NCBI GenBank assembly: GCA_032158295.1
Contig: CM063243.1
Coordinates: 17,576,302 to 17,640,301, forward strand
Length of the DNA stretch: 64,000 bases
Reading direction: 5' to 3'
Origin: Pycnopodia helianthoides
Lineage: Eukaryota > Echinodermata > Asteroidea > Forcipulatida > Asteriidae
Every line of letters starts with the position of its first letter. Within the stretch, counting starts at the first letter, position 1. The notes beneath the pieces are model-generated. The model did not search any database, was not told where the DNA came from, and saw only the letters and a program-made list of their open reading frames with translations. Positions 23,401 through 38,400 of this stretch are shown here, piece by piece. Made by a program: the position numbers and the translations under genes.

Positions 23401-26400
23401 AACAAGAATGCTGATTTCTCTAAAGAAGAATTGCATCATATTTAATAGCCTCCTACTTTCTGACCATTGAATATCATTCAAAAGCCTTTGAAAAATAGAT
23501 GCACTATGAATGATAGCCTGCAATATAATAAATTACATATCGCGCATAAAGCTACACAACTTCATTCTGTAAATTTTGAAAACTGAAAAAACCAAATCGC
23601 AATGAATTACCTTGACTTTAGTGAGTGTATGTAAATCCCCCACATACTCTATGGCATCAGTCAGGTACTGTTTCATACAGTCCACAGCCAGACCGCAGGC
23701 GGATATCTCAGCGATGCAGGCATCGGAGATGTCGCCGTCTCCCACCAGGTTGCCAAAGTCGCTCATCTTGCCGCCCGCGTCCAGACAGATGAACTGCACC
23801 AGCTGGATCAGGTTGATGTCCGGGAGGGAGGACTTGAACTTGAGGGCGTTGACCAGCTCCATGATGATGCAACGGGAGAAGGACTGTCTCTCCCGCTCCT
23901 AAGAAATGTACGGAAAAGGAAATTGTACTCAAGCACAAATGCACGGCCAAAAGTTATTTCAATTTAATTCCGTTTCATTTATTAATTCTGGTTGTGAAGC
24001 CAAGGACTCTCAGAAAAGCAAACTTAAACACTATACTAGCCAAGAACCCCGTGGAAAGAAGACAAATAAGGAAGCTTCAGTTTTAAGATGTGGGAGGAAA
24101 ACCCTATAGAATTATTCCAGGGAAAAACCCACGCAATCAGGTTGGGACTGAAAACCCAATCCATGTAGTGCCCTTCCGCAGGATTCAAACTGGGGTTCCT
24201 GAGGTGGAAGTCGAGGAATGATACCACTACGCCAACCAGACTGCCCAATTTTCTTGTTGTAAGAAAAAGAAATTAAATCAAGTACATTTTACGAGGGGGG
24301 GTGAACACAAGAAAGCTTCTCTAGTCTATGTTTCTTGATAAACCCTCAATCAAACCTTTTCTTGAATCAAGAATTTTAAATTCAGAATCATTTAGTTTTA
24401 GGTGTGAGAGGAAAACCCCAAATGGGGGAAAACCCACAGAAACAGGCAGGGAGTGAAAACCCAATCCATGGGCGAGGCTTTGGTGCTAGGCTTCGGTGCG
24501 AGGCAAGGTTTAAAATGGGGGTCCATAGAGGTGAAAGGCGGGGAAGCAAAAAACACTGGGCCAACCTGATTCCAATTTAAAGGCACCAGACTATTTTTTT
24601 AATTATCTGCACCATGGCCCTTTTTGAAACCACAACTTCAGCTTTTGCTCCGGCCCTTATCTCTGTCAGTTATTTCGAAAATGTGCACTTTTCAAGTTGG
24701 TGCTTCAAACAGTCAGACAGAGCCTAAGCCGTAGCCGAATCCGTGGTTTCGCAAAGGCCCAAAGCTTTGTCAGTGACATGTGCGTAACGAATAGAACCAT
24801 GACGATTTACCTTGATAAATATACGGTTGCACAAAGAACAGAGCTCGATGAGTAGCCTGAGTTTGAAGCGGGCTTTCTGGATGACGAAGCTCATCAGTTT
24901 ACTCATAGGATCCAGCAGGGTGCCGAGTGACTTAGTGGCAGGACTCTTCAAGAGTACCAGCATGATGCGGAATAGATCATTGGTGTCACACTGTAGGGGA
25001 AATGGTTAAAGTCGGCAAAATATAAGCCTAGATGTATCTTGTACTCCATTTGTAAAAACTACAGGTAGGTCTAAAAATATTTAGACTGGTGACTCCATTC
25101 AATTAAAAAAGACCTTGCTGTTTATCTAAGCTGCTTTCATAGAATGCTGCTATCATACATGGATGAGAGTCATTGGTGACAAAAAGGTCTGAAACTGGAC
25201 TCCAAACGTTAGGAGGTCCCTCGAAATAATATTTTGAGGGAACAAAAATTGATGTCCCTTTACGGGCTCCTAACCAGAGAGCAGATCAGAGAGTGGAAGA
25301 AAATAAAACAGCTCCTTTTTTTCACCATGCAGAAATGAAAAGGTCTGAGTTCAGCTAAAACATTTTTTGGGGTTGAACAAAGATAAATTGACTAGAGCGG
25401 GATTTGAACCAATGACCTCCGGATTAACGTGCCGGCGCTCTACCAACTGAGCTATCTAGCCCTATGATGGCGGTCTCCCTATTTTGTCAATATTTTTGTT
25501 CAGGTGTGCCAGTCAGAAGCCATACAACCTGCAACTGCCGTATAGCCAGGGATCACACCCAAGTTTATGATACAACATGGGACAGGTAAAAGTCTGAAAT
25601 TTCTCATTCATGTATCGATCATAGCAAAACTTGATGAAGAATTGCTCTCTGGCATTTTCTAATAAGGTGGAGAATGGCTCAAAGACAATTTCCTGTAATA
25701 GTTGATACCCTTTCATGGTTACGAATTCAACAGGGCATATGCTTTTTATTAGAGATGAATTTGTTTAGAACTGCAGAGATGACTCACATTTTCCGGCAGA
25801 GCAAATACTATCTTTCTGAAGAATACCTCGAAGAGAGGGACAAGATTTGACCAGGCACTACTGCCCTCTAGTGGCAGGTTCTCCATGTACTCGGCTAGGT
25901 TCATCAAGACGATGAGAATGCGCAGCGGGGGCAGCGTCTTCTTCTCATTCAGACCCTGGTATAAGAAAGCGATGTATTTGTTAAAGCAGTTGCTGGACAA
26001 CAGTTATTTAATTTGTTTATTTTTATTTATTTCTTTATCATGGTGCATCCATCTTGATTCCCTCCCATTCAAATCGATGTAACCAAACCGAGGCTAGTTC
26101 CATTTCGTATAATGAATTTTAGCATCCATTACTGCTGTTGGATACAGGAAACATGACCAAGACGGTGGCAGATCGATAACGGTCTATTAAAGTTATAAAC
26201 CACTGAATGCTGAGAGCTTCCTGGATGTGGGAAAGTCCGCAGGTGCCTCTGGTTGGACTTGAACCAAAGACCCTCCGCATTTTAGACCACTGAGCAGCCA
26301 GCAATTATGAGGTTTGCTTGAATAGACTGAGCTAGTCTCGCGTGTATTCCGGAACCATATTGATATTTACATGTGCGCGATTCTGTTTCTTCAAAAACTT

Positions 26401-29400
26401 TAGTTTATGGCTGTAAAAATATCATGTTTTGGGAAAGTAAAATTTAGCCATGAAATATATGAATGTAAAACAAATTCAACATATCAACACAGAAAACCCC
26501 AAAATAAGACTTGAGCTCAGTTTCCGAATACTTGTAAACAATTAAGAATTTGCCAAACTGATATTCATGTTATCATTGAACCTATGTAATGGTTGCACAA
26601 ATTTGGGCGTGATTGGAAAATGGGGTTTCTAAAAAATAAGAATCCTCGTCCCAAGTTTTAATTTTTTTGTCGATGATAATTTCAACAAATGTTTCGTATT
26701 AAACAAAAATTGAAATTGTATGTATAACAAATTGCTATGAGCATTTTTTTTTATTTTCAAGAAAAGAGGATTTTATTTCGTAGAAAAAATATAGTCTTCG
26801 TTTGAGTTGTTTTCAGGGGAGGGTGGTGGGGGGTGGGGGAGGGTGCTCGCTGTCCTCTTCATCTTGTACGCATCGGTGCATCTTACCTCAAGTAAGAAAC
26901 TGATGGCATCAGTAGGTGTCAGCTCACTGAAATCAGTCAGAGCCACGACCATGGTCTTCAAAAATTCACCATCTGAAAGAAAAGTTTGAAACAAAAACGG
27001 ACAATAAGGTTCTTCGGGACCTGGTGCCATCTCAAGACGGTGGGCATTCATTGGCTCATCATTGATGTGGTTTCTAAACTGAGATATTTGAGATGCTACA
27101 GTGAGGGCAGCAGACATATCAGTTTCTACAGACCTTTCTTTTGTTGATCAACAAATTGCGCTGGTTGGCATGGAGGGCAGAATGTTAGCAAAACGTTCAA
27201 TCGGGGGTACAGATGTTGTGACCAAATTCAACATTTCTTCCAGAATTACATCTAATGACTGGTTGGTTTGTTTCAAACAAATTCAACACTATTTTTGAAT
27301 ATTTGTGTAACATTGTCACAAACTGTGGCTATCTGTTTTGCTTTGCGTTTATGGCTTCCCATAGTTTTCCAACCTTGGTTGGCAAAAACTTGGGCTGTGA
27401 CGTTGCAAAAGAAAGGTCTATTGATTCTGTAGTTCACAGAATGGGCACATTTCTGACAACAATGGGTGTCCCTAGTAAGTCTGCTGCCACCAAGAGTCTC
27501 CCTCTGGAAAGTCTCCGGACTCTGATTTCCCTTTTATTTCAATAGACAGACAAACTAGTCTTACCTTCTACTCTGCTGAGGAAGAGCTGAGGGAAGATGC
27601 CATTGGGGGCGAGTTGATGTAAAGTGCAGCGTAGAAATTGCTTGGCAACGGTGCAACAATGTCCGGGAGGACTTCCAAAGCTAGGCATGATAAATACCGA
27701 TTTCACATGGATGTAAACATACATTAAAGAACAATTTTGTGTGGATTAGACATAAAGTTTTCATTTCTGGTTATGAAATTGTTCAATGTTTATTTGACCA
27801 ATTTGGGGTGAACAAAGAATTTTTTTTTTTACAAGAATAGAATTAAGACGGGCAACCTCTGTGTCGGTGCTCAACCATCTGAGCTATCAAGCCCTTCACC
27901 AAATTAAAAATAGCCAAAGAAAAATAGAAACATTTGCTTCCCACGAACTACTGACATTGACTATACATCTAAGTCAAAAGAAACAACTCAAGTTGACAAA
28001 GATCTTAGAGAGAATAATCATTTCATTTGACTCTCCGTAAAATATAAAGGATTGAAAAAGAAGTGAGTAAATCAGATCTGAATAGAGTAAATACATTTGC
28101 AACTTGACATTACCTTTCACTTTGCCACGGGAAAAATGCTGCATTTGCAATCCTAGTAGAAACAAGAAATTGCAATTAATGATGAATTTAAACCACATAA
28201 ACAGTTAAGAGGTAAAAAAAAAAAAAATCTAAAGTGTGCCAAAAGATAGTTCCTGATAAACACCATCTTTTTTAGGGTTTGGCTTGAAACTGCGTCAAGT
28301 GTTTAAAGGCAGCCATGTGGATCACCAACCAATCATGCAAGGAATTTAACAAAACTCCTGCATGCCGCACGCAGTATTTGTTAAAAAATGCTTGGGAGTT
28401 GTTCATTCAAAAACTGATAATCAATGGCCGTAAAGATGGCCGACTTTACACTGTGTAGGGTCAAGTGTGAACTAGCTTTAGAAAATATTGACAGCAGGCA
28501 AACCCAGCACCTTCATCCATTGGCCAATCACAACTGCCAGTGCCTGCCCAAAAGTTTGACAAAATCCAATTACAAAATGTCAACGAGCTTCCACCATTAG
28601 GATAGCTGCAGTGTGCATTAGCACCTGGCACAGTGCACTCACAAGATGATCAAGGGGCAGAGACTGCCATGTCAATTAATGTGTTTGTTGTTACTGGGTA
28701 GTTTCTACCTTCGGCAGGGCTTAATGGATTGGTCTGATGTCTTTGAACATCAATGATACCTTTACATACCCAATGTACCTCAACTCTACCGGGCCTCAAA
28801 TTACAAGATTTTTAGGGCAATGCCTTAGAGCAAGCCAAATTGCCTTGGAGCAAGCCAAACTTTGGAGGGCACCAAGGCCAGTAGATAGGGCACCGAGGCC
28901 GAAATGTAAAAATAGAAAAGGCATGAAGGCCATTACATTATGAGTTGTTAAAAATAATGAAACCATAATGCATGGCTTTGTTTTTTATGTTGATTGATTT
29001 TTAAAATACTATCTTTACCCTTTCGTTACCCTTAAAAAATATATATATAAAAACGTTATAAATTGGCCAGAGGTTCCACTATTGGTGGTAAACTCGATAC
29101 AAAATTTTACAATATACAAAAGAAATTCTTGCTTTGCTTTTTTGTTAGGTATAAAATCATAAGGTTTCTGTCTCTCCATTTTAGGACTTTGTCTTCCATC
29201 TAGATCTCATGCAATTGTCTTTAGACCACCATGTCTTCCGCTGATCTCGGTTTATCATCTACATTAATAAAACCAGCACATGTATCCTTGCCTGGCCAAT
29301 GCAAACAGGTGGACCGGACTACCTACCTTGCCACAACTTGTAGCATCTCCAACAGGAAAGGAGCAGCTAGCTCAGGGTCCCTGTGGACCATGGTAGATAG

Positions 29401-32400
29401 AACCACGATGGCCAGTGATACGGTATCATCATCGCATTCTTCAAGTAGAACACCACAGTCAGTACACCTGAATAATATAAAACACATCCGGGATTAATGA
29501 TAGTTTTATACCCTGTTCGTATGTGTGACGTAATTCCACTGAAATGAAAGTACCCGTAACATGTGTACAAAAAAACATGTTGGTCTGTATTTGCCATTTC
29601 GTTACAGATGGATGAGCATCTACTTGTTTACAGGTTTACTTTATAGTATGGGGTTGAACAAAGAAAAATTGACTAGAGCGGGATTTGAACCAACGACCTC
29701 CGGATTAACGTACCGGCGCTCTACCAACTGAGCTATCTAGCCCTATATTGGCGGTCTCCCTATTTTGTCAATATCTTTGTTCGGGGGTGCCAGTCAGAAG
29801 CCATACAACCGTTAACTGCCGTGTAGCCAGGGATCACATGGTTTTCTTTATGATAGGTTTTCCTGCATATTGAGGAAAGATAACAGACACATTGGCAGTA
29901 AAATTCAAGTCTGTCATCTCCCCCCCTCCCCTCCCCCCAAGAAAATAACTACTTAATGAAACAATGGTAGTCACCTCAGGAGTGGCAGTGTGCCTTGTGC
30001 CTTTGGTACACCCAACTCTGACTCTGGACACCCTACTTTATCTTTCGCTTACATACAAGTATTGCAAGTGAGTAACTCTGGATACCTGTTGTTCACATTT
30101 ACAGCAAGTTTGGACAGAACATATTTTGCCTTAACACCCTGCCATTCATGAGCAAAGTTCTCTAAGTATTACAAGAGTGGTGGAATGAATGCCATCGATC
30201 ATACTATTACCTAGTCAGAGCCATGTAGTTTTTATCTTCATGATAACGCCTGGCAGCCGAGTACACACTGCTCTTCTTCTCAGGCGTCTTAGAGGACTGA
30301 TCTTTCAACTTCTGCGATCGCTTCTTCGTCTTCTCCTTGGTCTTCCTAGACATGCCAGTCTTGGGAATACCGGAATTGACACCTCCAGCGGCTGCCGATA
30401 AGTCTAGGGTGAGATCCCCCTGTTTGCCTCCACCCAGCTTGTTGTCGATGCGCTGCGACAGGGCGTTGGACGAGATGGTGGCCACGCCCATCTTGCGCTG
30501 CTTCTTGGAACGGAAGCGAGGCTGGAGCTTGCTCTTTTCGAACGGGGAGAAGAAGGACTCTACTTTGGCTGTCATGAGCGTGGGCTCCAGGGCTTGGCGT
30601 TCCACCTTGGCTACTTCAGTTACAACCTAGGGAAGTACCAAACCGTAGGGTTGTCGTAAGCCATTTATTAAAATAATGCCTGCATTGCTGATTAATGCGC
30701 AGTTGTCATCATTGGTCAACCTTACAAGATTGAGTCACCCTTATGAATGGGCAGGGACTAAGGAACTGCGTTCAGCTCTGCAGACTCATTCTCAAGATAT
30801 CTGAGTATTTACTTTCTACAGTTCAGTCTTGCCATCAGTCTGGATGGACGGTCTCTATAAACAACCTAAACTATTTAAATGAATTAAAGAATTTACAAAA
30901 TATCAAGAATTAAGTTGTAACGCCGTTGCTGACCACCAGGAAACTGCTTCAACCTAACTGAGAGCCACTTCAAGTCTCCAGATCTTAAGGTGCTCTACCA
31001 ATCTTAGGTTGATTCATCCCTTACCCTTGGTACAGCCTGAGCAACGACCGGTTCCTCTTTACTGACCATCAATGCCTTAGCAGGGATTGCCTCCACCTTG
31101 TTCAGGGGCTCCAAGTCTTCCACACTCTCCTCATTCTCTTCCTCAACCTCCACAATGGTTGACGCTACGAAGCTTAGATTGGACTTCTTGATGGTAAGAG
31201 CAGTCACCTGGATCAGAGATGGAAAGGCCATTGTCAGACTTCACCGACTTCAAATTTGTGGGTGATCGAAGACAAATTGACTAGAACGGGATTTGAACGT
31301 GCGACCTCTTGGGCTATCCCTATGATGGCGGTCTCCCTATTTTGTCAATATCTGTGTTTGTGGGGTTGGGGGTTGTCAGTGAGTAGCCATTCAACCTTAA
31401 CCCTTTCAATTGCCAACCGGTCGCTTGCAGACAAATAGTTGTAAAACAAAAATTGAAGATCCCACGGCCACACAGTTTTCAGAATGGGAAAGAGGACTTT
31501 TTAGGGCACTGTTGTGACCAGTTTTTTGGGGGGTTGGTGATTTGCAAAAATTGAGTGAACAATTAATGTGTCCATATAATCAATTTATCACAAAATAAAT
31601 GGTGCATGAAAGGGTTAACCTGTGGTATAAAAACGGATCAAACCCAAGTTTATGATAGATTCTGGGAATGTGGCAGTAAAAGCTAATGCAACACTAAATT
31701 TCAATTGTCAAGAAATAGACCAAGGGAAACAATGAGCCCTATAATGTTTTTTTCACAAGATGTTACAGCAATAGCTTTTGGAAGTGTCATCTTCGTTCTC
31801 ATCATTATCAATAGACCCTTCCCATGAAATATGTAAATTACATTCACAGACGCTGCTGGTTGGCAAACACCATAGAGTTGTGCACAAGGCAGACGCACAA
31901 ACGCGTGTGCGTCACGCCACCTTCAGTCCCATGCAAAAGAGCACGATGTTCACTCATTTTGCCAACCAGTAGGGAGAGTGCGCACGCGCCATGTTTAATT
32001 TGCATATTTCATGGGAAGGGTCTATTGACTTCAACTTGCACTTGTGTCGGGCAAGTTTTGGAAGCGTGCGTGTGTTCAGTTGTCTAGTTTTCAACAAGCG
32101 CCATACAGCAGAAAATGGCTTATACTGGTTTTGATTACGATTTGAGTAATAAAGTCATGTATATTTCTATTGCCTGCTCAGTGCCTAATTTTTGTTGTTT
32201 AATGCTAATGCTAATGACTGGTTCCCTGCATAATAGTTGCTCAAGTGATACATTCTCCTGAACAGCTTCATAAAGTCGCACCCTGGTGAGATTCAGATAC
32301 AACAATCCTCAAGAAATACCCAGGGATGAGATTGGACGAATGTAAAAATTCCTGAAAAATGGCTTGCGAGTCCGGTTCCCCCTTATTCTAGACCTGGAAC

Positions 32401-35400
32401 CTCCCCGATGTTTACAATTCAAGGAGGTTTACAGACTCTGTGCATCACCAGAAGTACACAAACTACAGGTTTGGACACAATGTGGACTAATTCTTTCTCC
32501 CTTTGGTGACTGCTTTACTTATTTTAAGAAAACTGAAGGCTCAAAAAGTTTTTGAGAAAATCCTAAAATCGCATGCCTCAATAACAAGTTTATTTTACAG
32601 TAGGCTTTTTTTAAAACCTTAAACCTTAAACTTTTTTTATTATTATCTCCTACGTTACCCAAGCATGGGATTGTTAATATCAATGGCCATAATGCATTAC
32701 CTCTTCCTCAGGTACAAACAGCATATCTGGCTCACATTCCACTTGTTGATGTAGCCCAGCAGGGATCTCCCTTGGAGCCGTAGGGAGGAGGGGAGAGGAC
32801 GGCCCAGCTGAAGGAATCGATGATACCTCCTCACTGTTATCTTGGTCTTCCATTTCATTCATAGCTTGGATCAGACTGGACTCTGTGGTGATACACAGTA
32901 ATGATTGTCAGTCATTGTCTAAAGCATATAGTCACTGATGCCACAGAGTAGCACATCGTATACAAAACTTGTTTTCACACTTTTACACATTATTCATCAT
33001 GGCCTACAACTTGATGAAGTTTCAAAACTCCAAAGGCTTAACTTTTTTATTGCAATATTATGCATTGCAACCCTTGCACAAAAGTGACAACTTTTGTTTT
33101 CACGGTCTTGGGTCCGGGGAAGCAAATTATGGTTACAACCTTGCCCAACCGGACATTAACAACGATAGACCTGACTAACACTCAAACCCATGTTGTCACA
33201 ATTCAGCCCCCAAAAACTATTGTGTATTATACCGCTTGACAATGACTCTTTGCACTTGGATGTGAATTCTCAAACAACACCCTTTTTTCTAGTCTTGCCT
33301 AATAATTGACCTTTAACATGGATCGGCCATCTTGCTTTTCTACTATTCGTCCCATTGTAACCAGATCGAGGCTGGAAGGAAAAGACAGTCTGGTCCCTTT
33401 CATGATATGAAAATTAGGACTGCCCTTGTCACTATTGTATTCAGGCTACCTGACACATATCCATATCATGATAATGGTCCTCATGGTTATTATTAGATTT
33501 AAGAATTCAATCATTATTTTCCCGAGTGTTGATATCAAGTTGTTTGTCCGCGTAGATATTTATCTAGTTGGTCTTTGAAGTGAATTCCATGGAATGGTCC
33601 CGCTGACTCGATCATCATTTACCCAGGGGTGAGAGTCACTGCTGTCAAAAAAGTCTGAAGCTGGGATCCAGACCTTAGGAGTACATTGAAATGATGGCAT
33701 TTACGCCTTTTGATAATCCCTGGTGTTATAGATTTCAAGGAGCTTCTGGGAACAGTATCCTCAGTGCTAGAGAAGTAGATCAAAGAGCAGGATTTGAAAT
33801 GTGGAGAAAAACACAGCATTTTTTGTTTACCAGGCAGACTTTTATAAAGGCTAAATTCAGCTAAAAGTCTGAAATGTCTCATCCTTGTTTACCTGATTTC
33901 TTCTTCTCTAGTGGGGTGGTAGCACCCCAGATATCTTCTGGAGTGGGTGGCTCGGGACGTTTTGGTTTACATTGATGTCTCTGCGCCTCCAGGGTGTTAA
34001 TGGTAATACGCACCAGGGACTTCACCTCGGCTTTCAACTCCAATTGGTCAAAGTTATACTACAATACAAGACAAGGAAATAATCAGCTAAATAGCTTTGC
34101 TGACGGTGCTTTTTTCCATCAAAGTGGAATGGCAACTTCAGTAAACAACCCAAGGCTAAAAACATGTGACCTGCTTCCCTAAAATGTGAATAAAATCCGA
34201 AAACATGTTAGCATATCGGCTACTTTACACCTGGGCCCAAAATGTCAAGACCACATCGGTTCGTCTCAGAACCAACACTTCTTCCAAAAGAGTTTTATAC
34301 ATTGTTGTACCCGCAAGTTTACTTCTATAGTTTTTCTTACGATCCACACCATGCAAACTTCAAACATCCCTTACCAGGGTCCAACTTCCATTTATGGCGT
34401 GTCGTGTCGTGGCCGAACGGTTAAGAGCACCGAGCACAACAAGCCCTGGTGTTTCTGATCAGCAGAGTGTGGGTTTGAGTCCCGGTCGTGGCACTTGTGT
34501 CCTTGAGCACGATACTTTACCATTATTGCTTTGTTCTTCGGATGGAACATTAAGCCATAGGTCCCATGTACTAGGATTGGTAGTGCACGTAAAAGAACCC
34601 TTAAAGAACTCTTACCATGGAAGAGTAGGGGTTAAGCCCAGTGTTTCTGGTTCACATAGCAAGCACCCTTGTTTACAGGTTTCCTCAAGCTTGCCAGCTA
34701 CAGTGAATAAGTTCACTAATGAGGTATCCTTGGTTTCATTACCAGAAATAAATATATACATAATAATATTTTAAACTCCTTAAAAAGGGTGTGGCTATTT
34801 CCTGCTGGGGTTAGGATGCCCTCATAAATATTCAAGGGGAAGGGATAATGAGGCTCTGTTTAATACAATGCTTGGTGCTTGGCATGGCCCGCCGAGCCAT
34901 CAAGCGCACTGGACTTGACCTCTGGTGTTTCTGATCAGCTGAGTGTGGGTTCAAGTCCCAGTCTTGACATTTGTGTTCTGAAGCAAGACACTTACCCATT
35001 ATTGCTTCATCCTTCGGATGGGACGTACATGTAAAGCCCTTGGTCCCATGTGTTGTGTAATGCATGTAAAAGAACCCTGTTACACTTATAGCTAAGAGAA
35101 GGGGTTTGCCTCTGTGTTTCTGGAAGTGGCTGCTGAATGTGCAACAGTGCCTTGTAAACCCTAATAAGGTTCTACATAAACCTTTGACCTTACCTTGTAC
35201 AGGATAATAAGAAATGACATGAGCCACGATATTCTACAGTGTGGTTCCAGGAACCACAGTGTGTAATCATGTAGCTGCATGTCTTGAGGAGCTTTCTGCG
35301 GTGACGGACAGTACGCCAAGAGCTCTATGATCATCGGCAGTAAGACGGTCCCAACCTTGACATTATGGTCTAGCATCTGCAATGTAAGGAAGACTTACAG

Positions 35401-38400
35401 TAATGAATGCATGGAGTGTACTTGCAACAAGATTACATCACTTCATGGTGCAAAAGATAAGCCAACAGAAACGCAGCATCAATAGAATGCAAACTTGACT
35501 TGCTAGGATGACCCAAGATTTGGTTGGAGGCTGGCCGGAGGGATAACCCAAGATATGATGACCCAAGATTTGATGACCCAAGATTTGGAATGACCCAAGA
35601 ATTGGTTGGAGGTTGGCTGGAGTGATGACCCAAGATTTGGGATGACCCAAGATTTGGGATGACCCAAGATTTGGGATGACCCAAGGTTTGGTTTGAGGTT
35701 GGCTGGAGGGATGAACCAATGTGATGGGAACCCAAGATTTGGGATGACCCAAGATTTGGGATGACCCAAGGTTTGGGATGACCCAAGGTTTGGTTTGAGG
35801 TTGGCCGGAGGGATGAACCAATGATGACCCAAGATTTGGGATGACCCAAGATTTGGACGACCCAAGATTTGATTGGAGATTCACTGGAGGGAACTCAAGA
35901 GTTTTCCACTTTATACATTAATGATATCAAATATTAAGTATCTACAGATGGCATTATATGGTATTGAACATTATTTGGAAAACTGAATTATCAAATCTAT
36001 ATATTGTTGTGTTAGTGCAACAATGCATAATGCGATTCTGCATCACAGTGGTATCCCTGCCAAAACTGCTCCTGACTACAATATTGTATCTTGTGTGCAC
36101 ATCCAGATTATTTTAAGCGGGAATACAACCTTTTGACATTTTCAAACTTGCATTTCATGTAAACGCCATTTTAGGAGATATGACCTTGTTGCACCAACAC
36201 GATAATAATATATACTAACATAGGGCCTAAAAATAGATGGAAAACGAAGCAGTTGAAGAGTGGAGAGTACCTTAGGCGCTCCAGCCATGAATGAGTAGAA
36301 AACAGCAGACTCTCGCAGTTGTTGAGGAGCTAAGATAAAGCATTTTTCAAGCTGCTTGTATCCCATTAACACACTCAGATGACGTAACACAGTGCTCTGT
36401 GCAGAAAAACACACTTCAATATTAGAAGGAACAATTGACAGTTTTTTCAAACAGGGTTGTCTTTTAGGAGTTCTTAATATTTTGGGGTAATTTGGGTCAT
36501 AAAATAAGAACATTTTGTTGAAGGCCAGTTTGGGAATTCTTGAGACTTACTGCTGCGATGCATGTGGAAACCTCTATACCCTCGTGGAAAGTGGATTTTT
36601 TAAATATTTGATCGAAAATAAGAACATGATCAATTGACTGTAGGAAGTGGATGGGGTCATATTAGAAAGTAGATTTATTCCAAGATAAAGGGAACAAAAG
36701 AAAACAAAATAACCAAGTATAAAATAGATCAAGGAAACTAAAAAAAGGTAAGGCTTTGGTCAGTCTTAATATTGTTGTTTCTGAATTTGAACGGAGATGC
36801 TATATTTGCTTTTTTAGTTGAATTTGAAATCTGTATAAGGGGACGTTAATTTGAGAGTCAGTAAAAATAGTGTTTCACCATGATGCTTTGAAATTGTATA
36901 CTTTGAGACAGGAGTCAAACTTGCAGAAAGATGATTACACATTACTAGAAACAAATCCTTTTTGGATGTCCTGTACCTGTTTTTCCTCAATTCCTGGGCA
37001 GAAAATGCGCTTAGCGTTAATTTTTTTACGCACCACATGCATCTCCAACCAGTGATATCGAGGGCAACACTGCAAAGCGCCACTTTGACGCAAGTTGAAG
37101 CCTGCGCCTAACGCAACGTGAGCGTAAAAGCGTCCAGTAATGACGGAATACACCGATACAGAACATGAATTTGACCTTAACTGGACTGCACTATAGAGAA
37201 TATATTTATTCATTCCAAAAGGAAAACTATTTTTCTTAAAGCTAAACATCACATGGAATGTATGAAGAAGATGATGGGAACAACTCTTCCAAAATGCTTC
37301 CTTATTTGGATAGTACTAACAAAGTAACTGAAAATGTCAACCAAAAAAAGGTATAAAAGAAGTGAAAATCATAGCATAAATCATGCAGTAAACTAAAAAA
37401 GAAGTGAACTAAAATGGAGAAAAGTAAATGAAAACTTGAACAATTATAAAATGGCGAAAAGGGTTACATGGGGAGAATACTGTTGATAATCATTGTAGGG
37501 TTCGGATTACGGACTGCATGGATAGCATCATGGTGTGTGTTGGGGGCACTGGACCTGGTCAAAGACAAGTGGACGGGCTTCAAAAAACAACATCAAATTA
37601 AACATTAAAAAAAGAAAGAAGTAGCAATGAGAAAAATGTCAAAACGAAAACGAAGTGGAGAAAGTTTTTTGTTTCCTTGTATTGAACACATGTTTTCTTC
37701 CCATAACTTTATTATTTTTTTAAAACCAATGTTGGTTATAATTGTTTATGAAAGTGCAGTGGTGTGAGGCATGCAAACTCAACCATCCACCCAGTCCATT
37801 CTCCCCACAGAAAAACTGTCAAAAAGTAGCAATAAATTTGCAATGAAATGTATTTTCATTTTAGAGACATACATTTAGTTGTTTTGAAAAGATTTTTAGT
37901 AAATTTGAGGCTGTATGTATACAGCATGAAAAAAAATCAAATGGATAACATAACTGAAGTCTTTGCATCATCAACATGTTACCCCTTTTTACATCCGAAA
38001 CAATTTAACAACTTTGAATTTTTCTGAATTCAGTTCCCACCAGGATTAGTGAAAAAAAGGTGCGAACATGTTGCCTTGGGTGATTTTGTGCAGTATACCT
38101 GTGTAGTTTCTGTTGAACAACGTCATTGCCAGAGTGATTGGTACTTGTGGAAGAGTGGCAACAAAAAGCTTACCTTTGCAAACAAGAGCTAACAATTTGG
38201 TGGTTTATCACATTTGCATCTAGTTTGAACAATCTTTTGTAACTGTGTACATGTATTTGTGAACTCAACTAGACAGGAAACCCAACTCTGTCCGGAACTT
38301 GTAAGCAAATTGTTGATCTTCAATCAAAGCAAGCTCTGATAAAACACCGTGATAAGCTCTTTTACACGTAATCTGCTTCAGTTCTCAGAAAAACTTATGG

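Noticed and set aside
25430..25462. Genuine tRNA gene in the family A cloverleaf
   Set aside because: The cloverleaf is part of a multi-copy repeat with a conserved flanking body, position 33 of the anticodon loop is not T, and no copy stands alone.
35433..35884. Three overlapping open frames with WVIPNLGSSQIL repeats
   Set aside because: Product of the 17-bp array; three units make 51 bp, so every frame repeats without stops. No homology or splice support.
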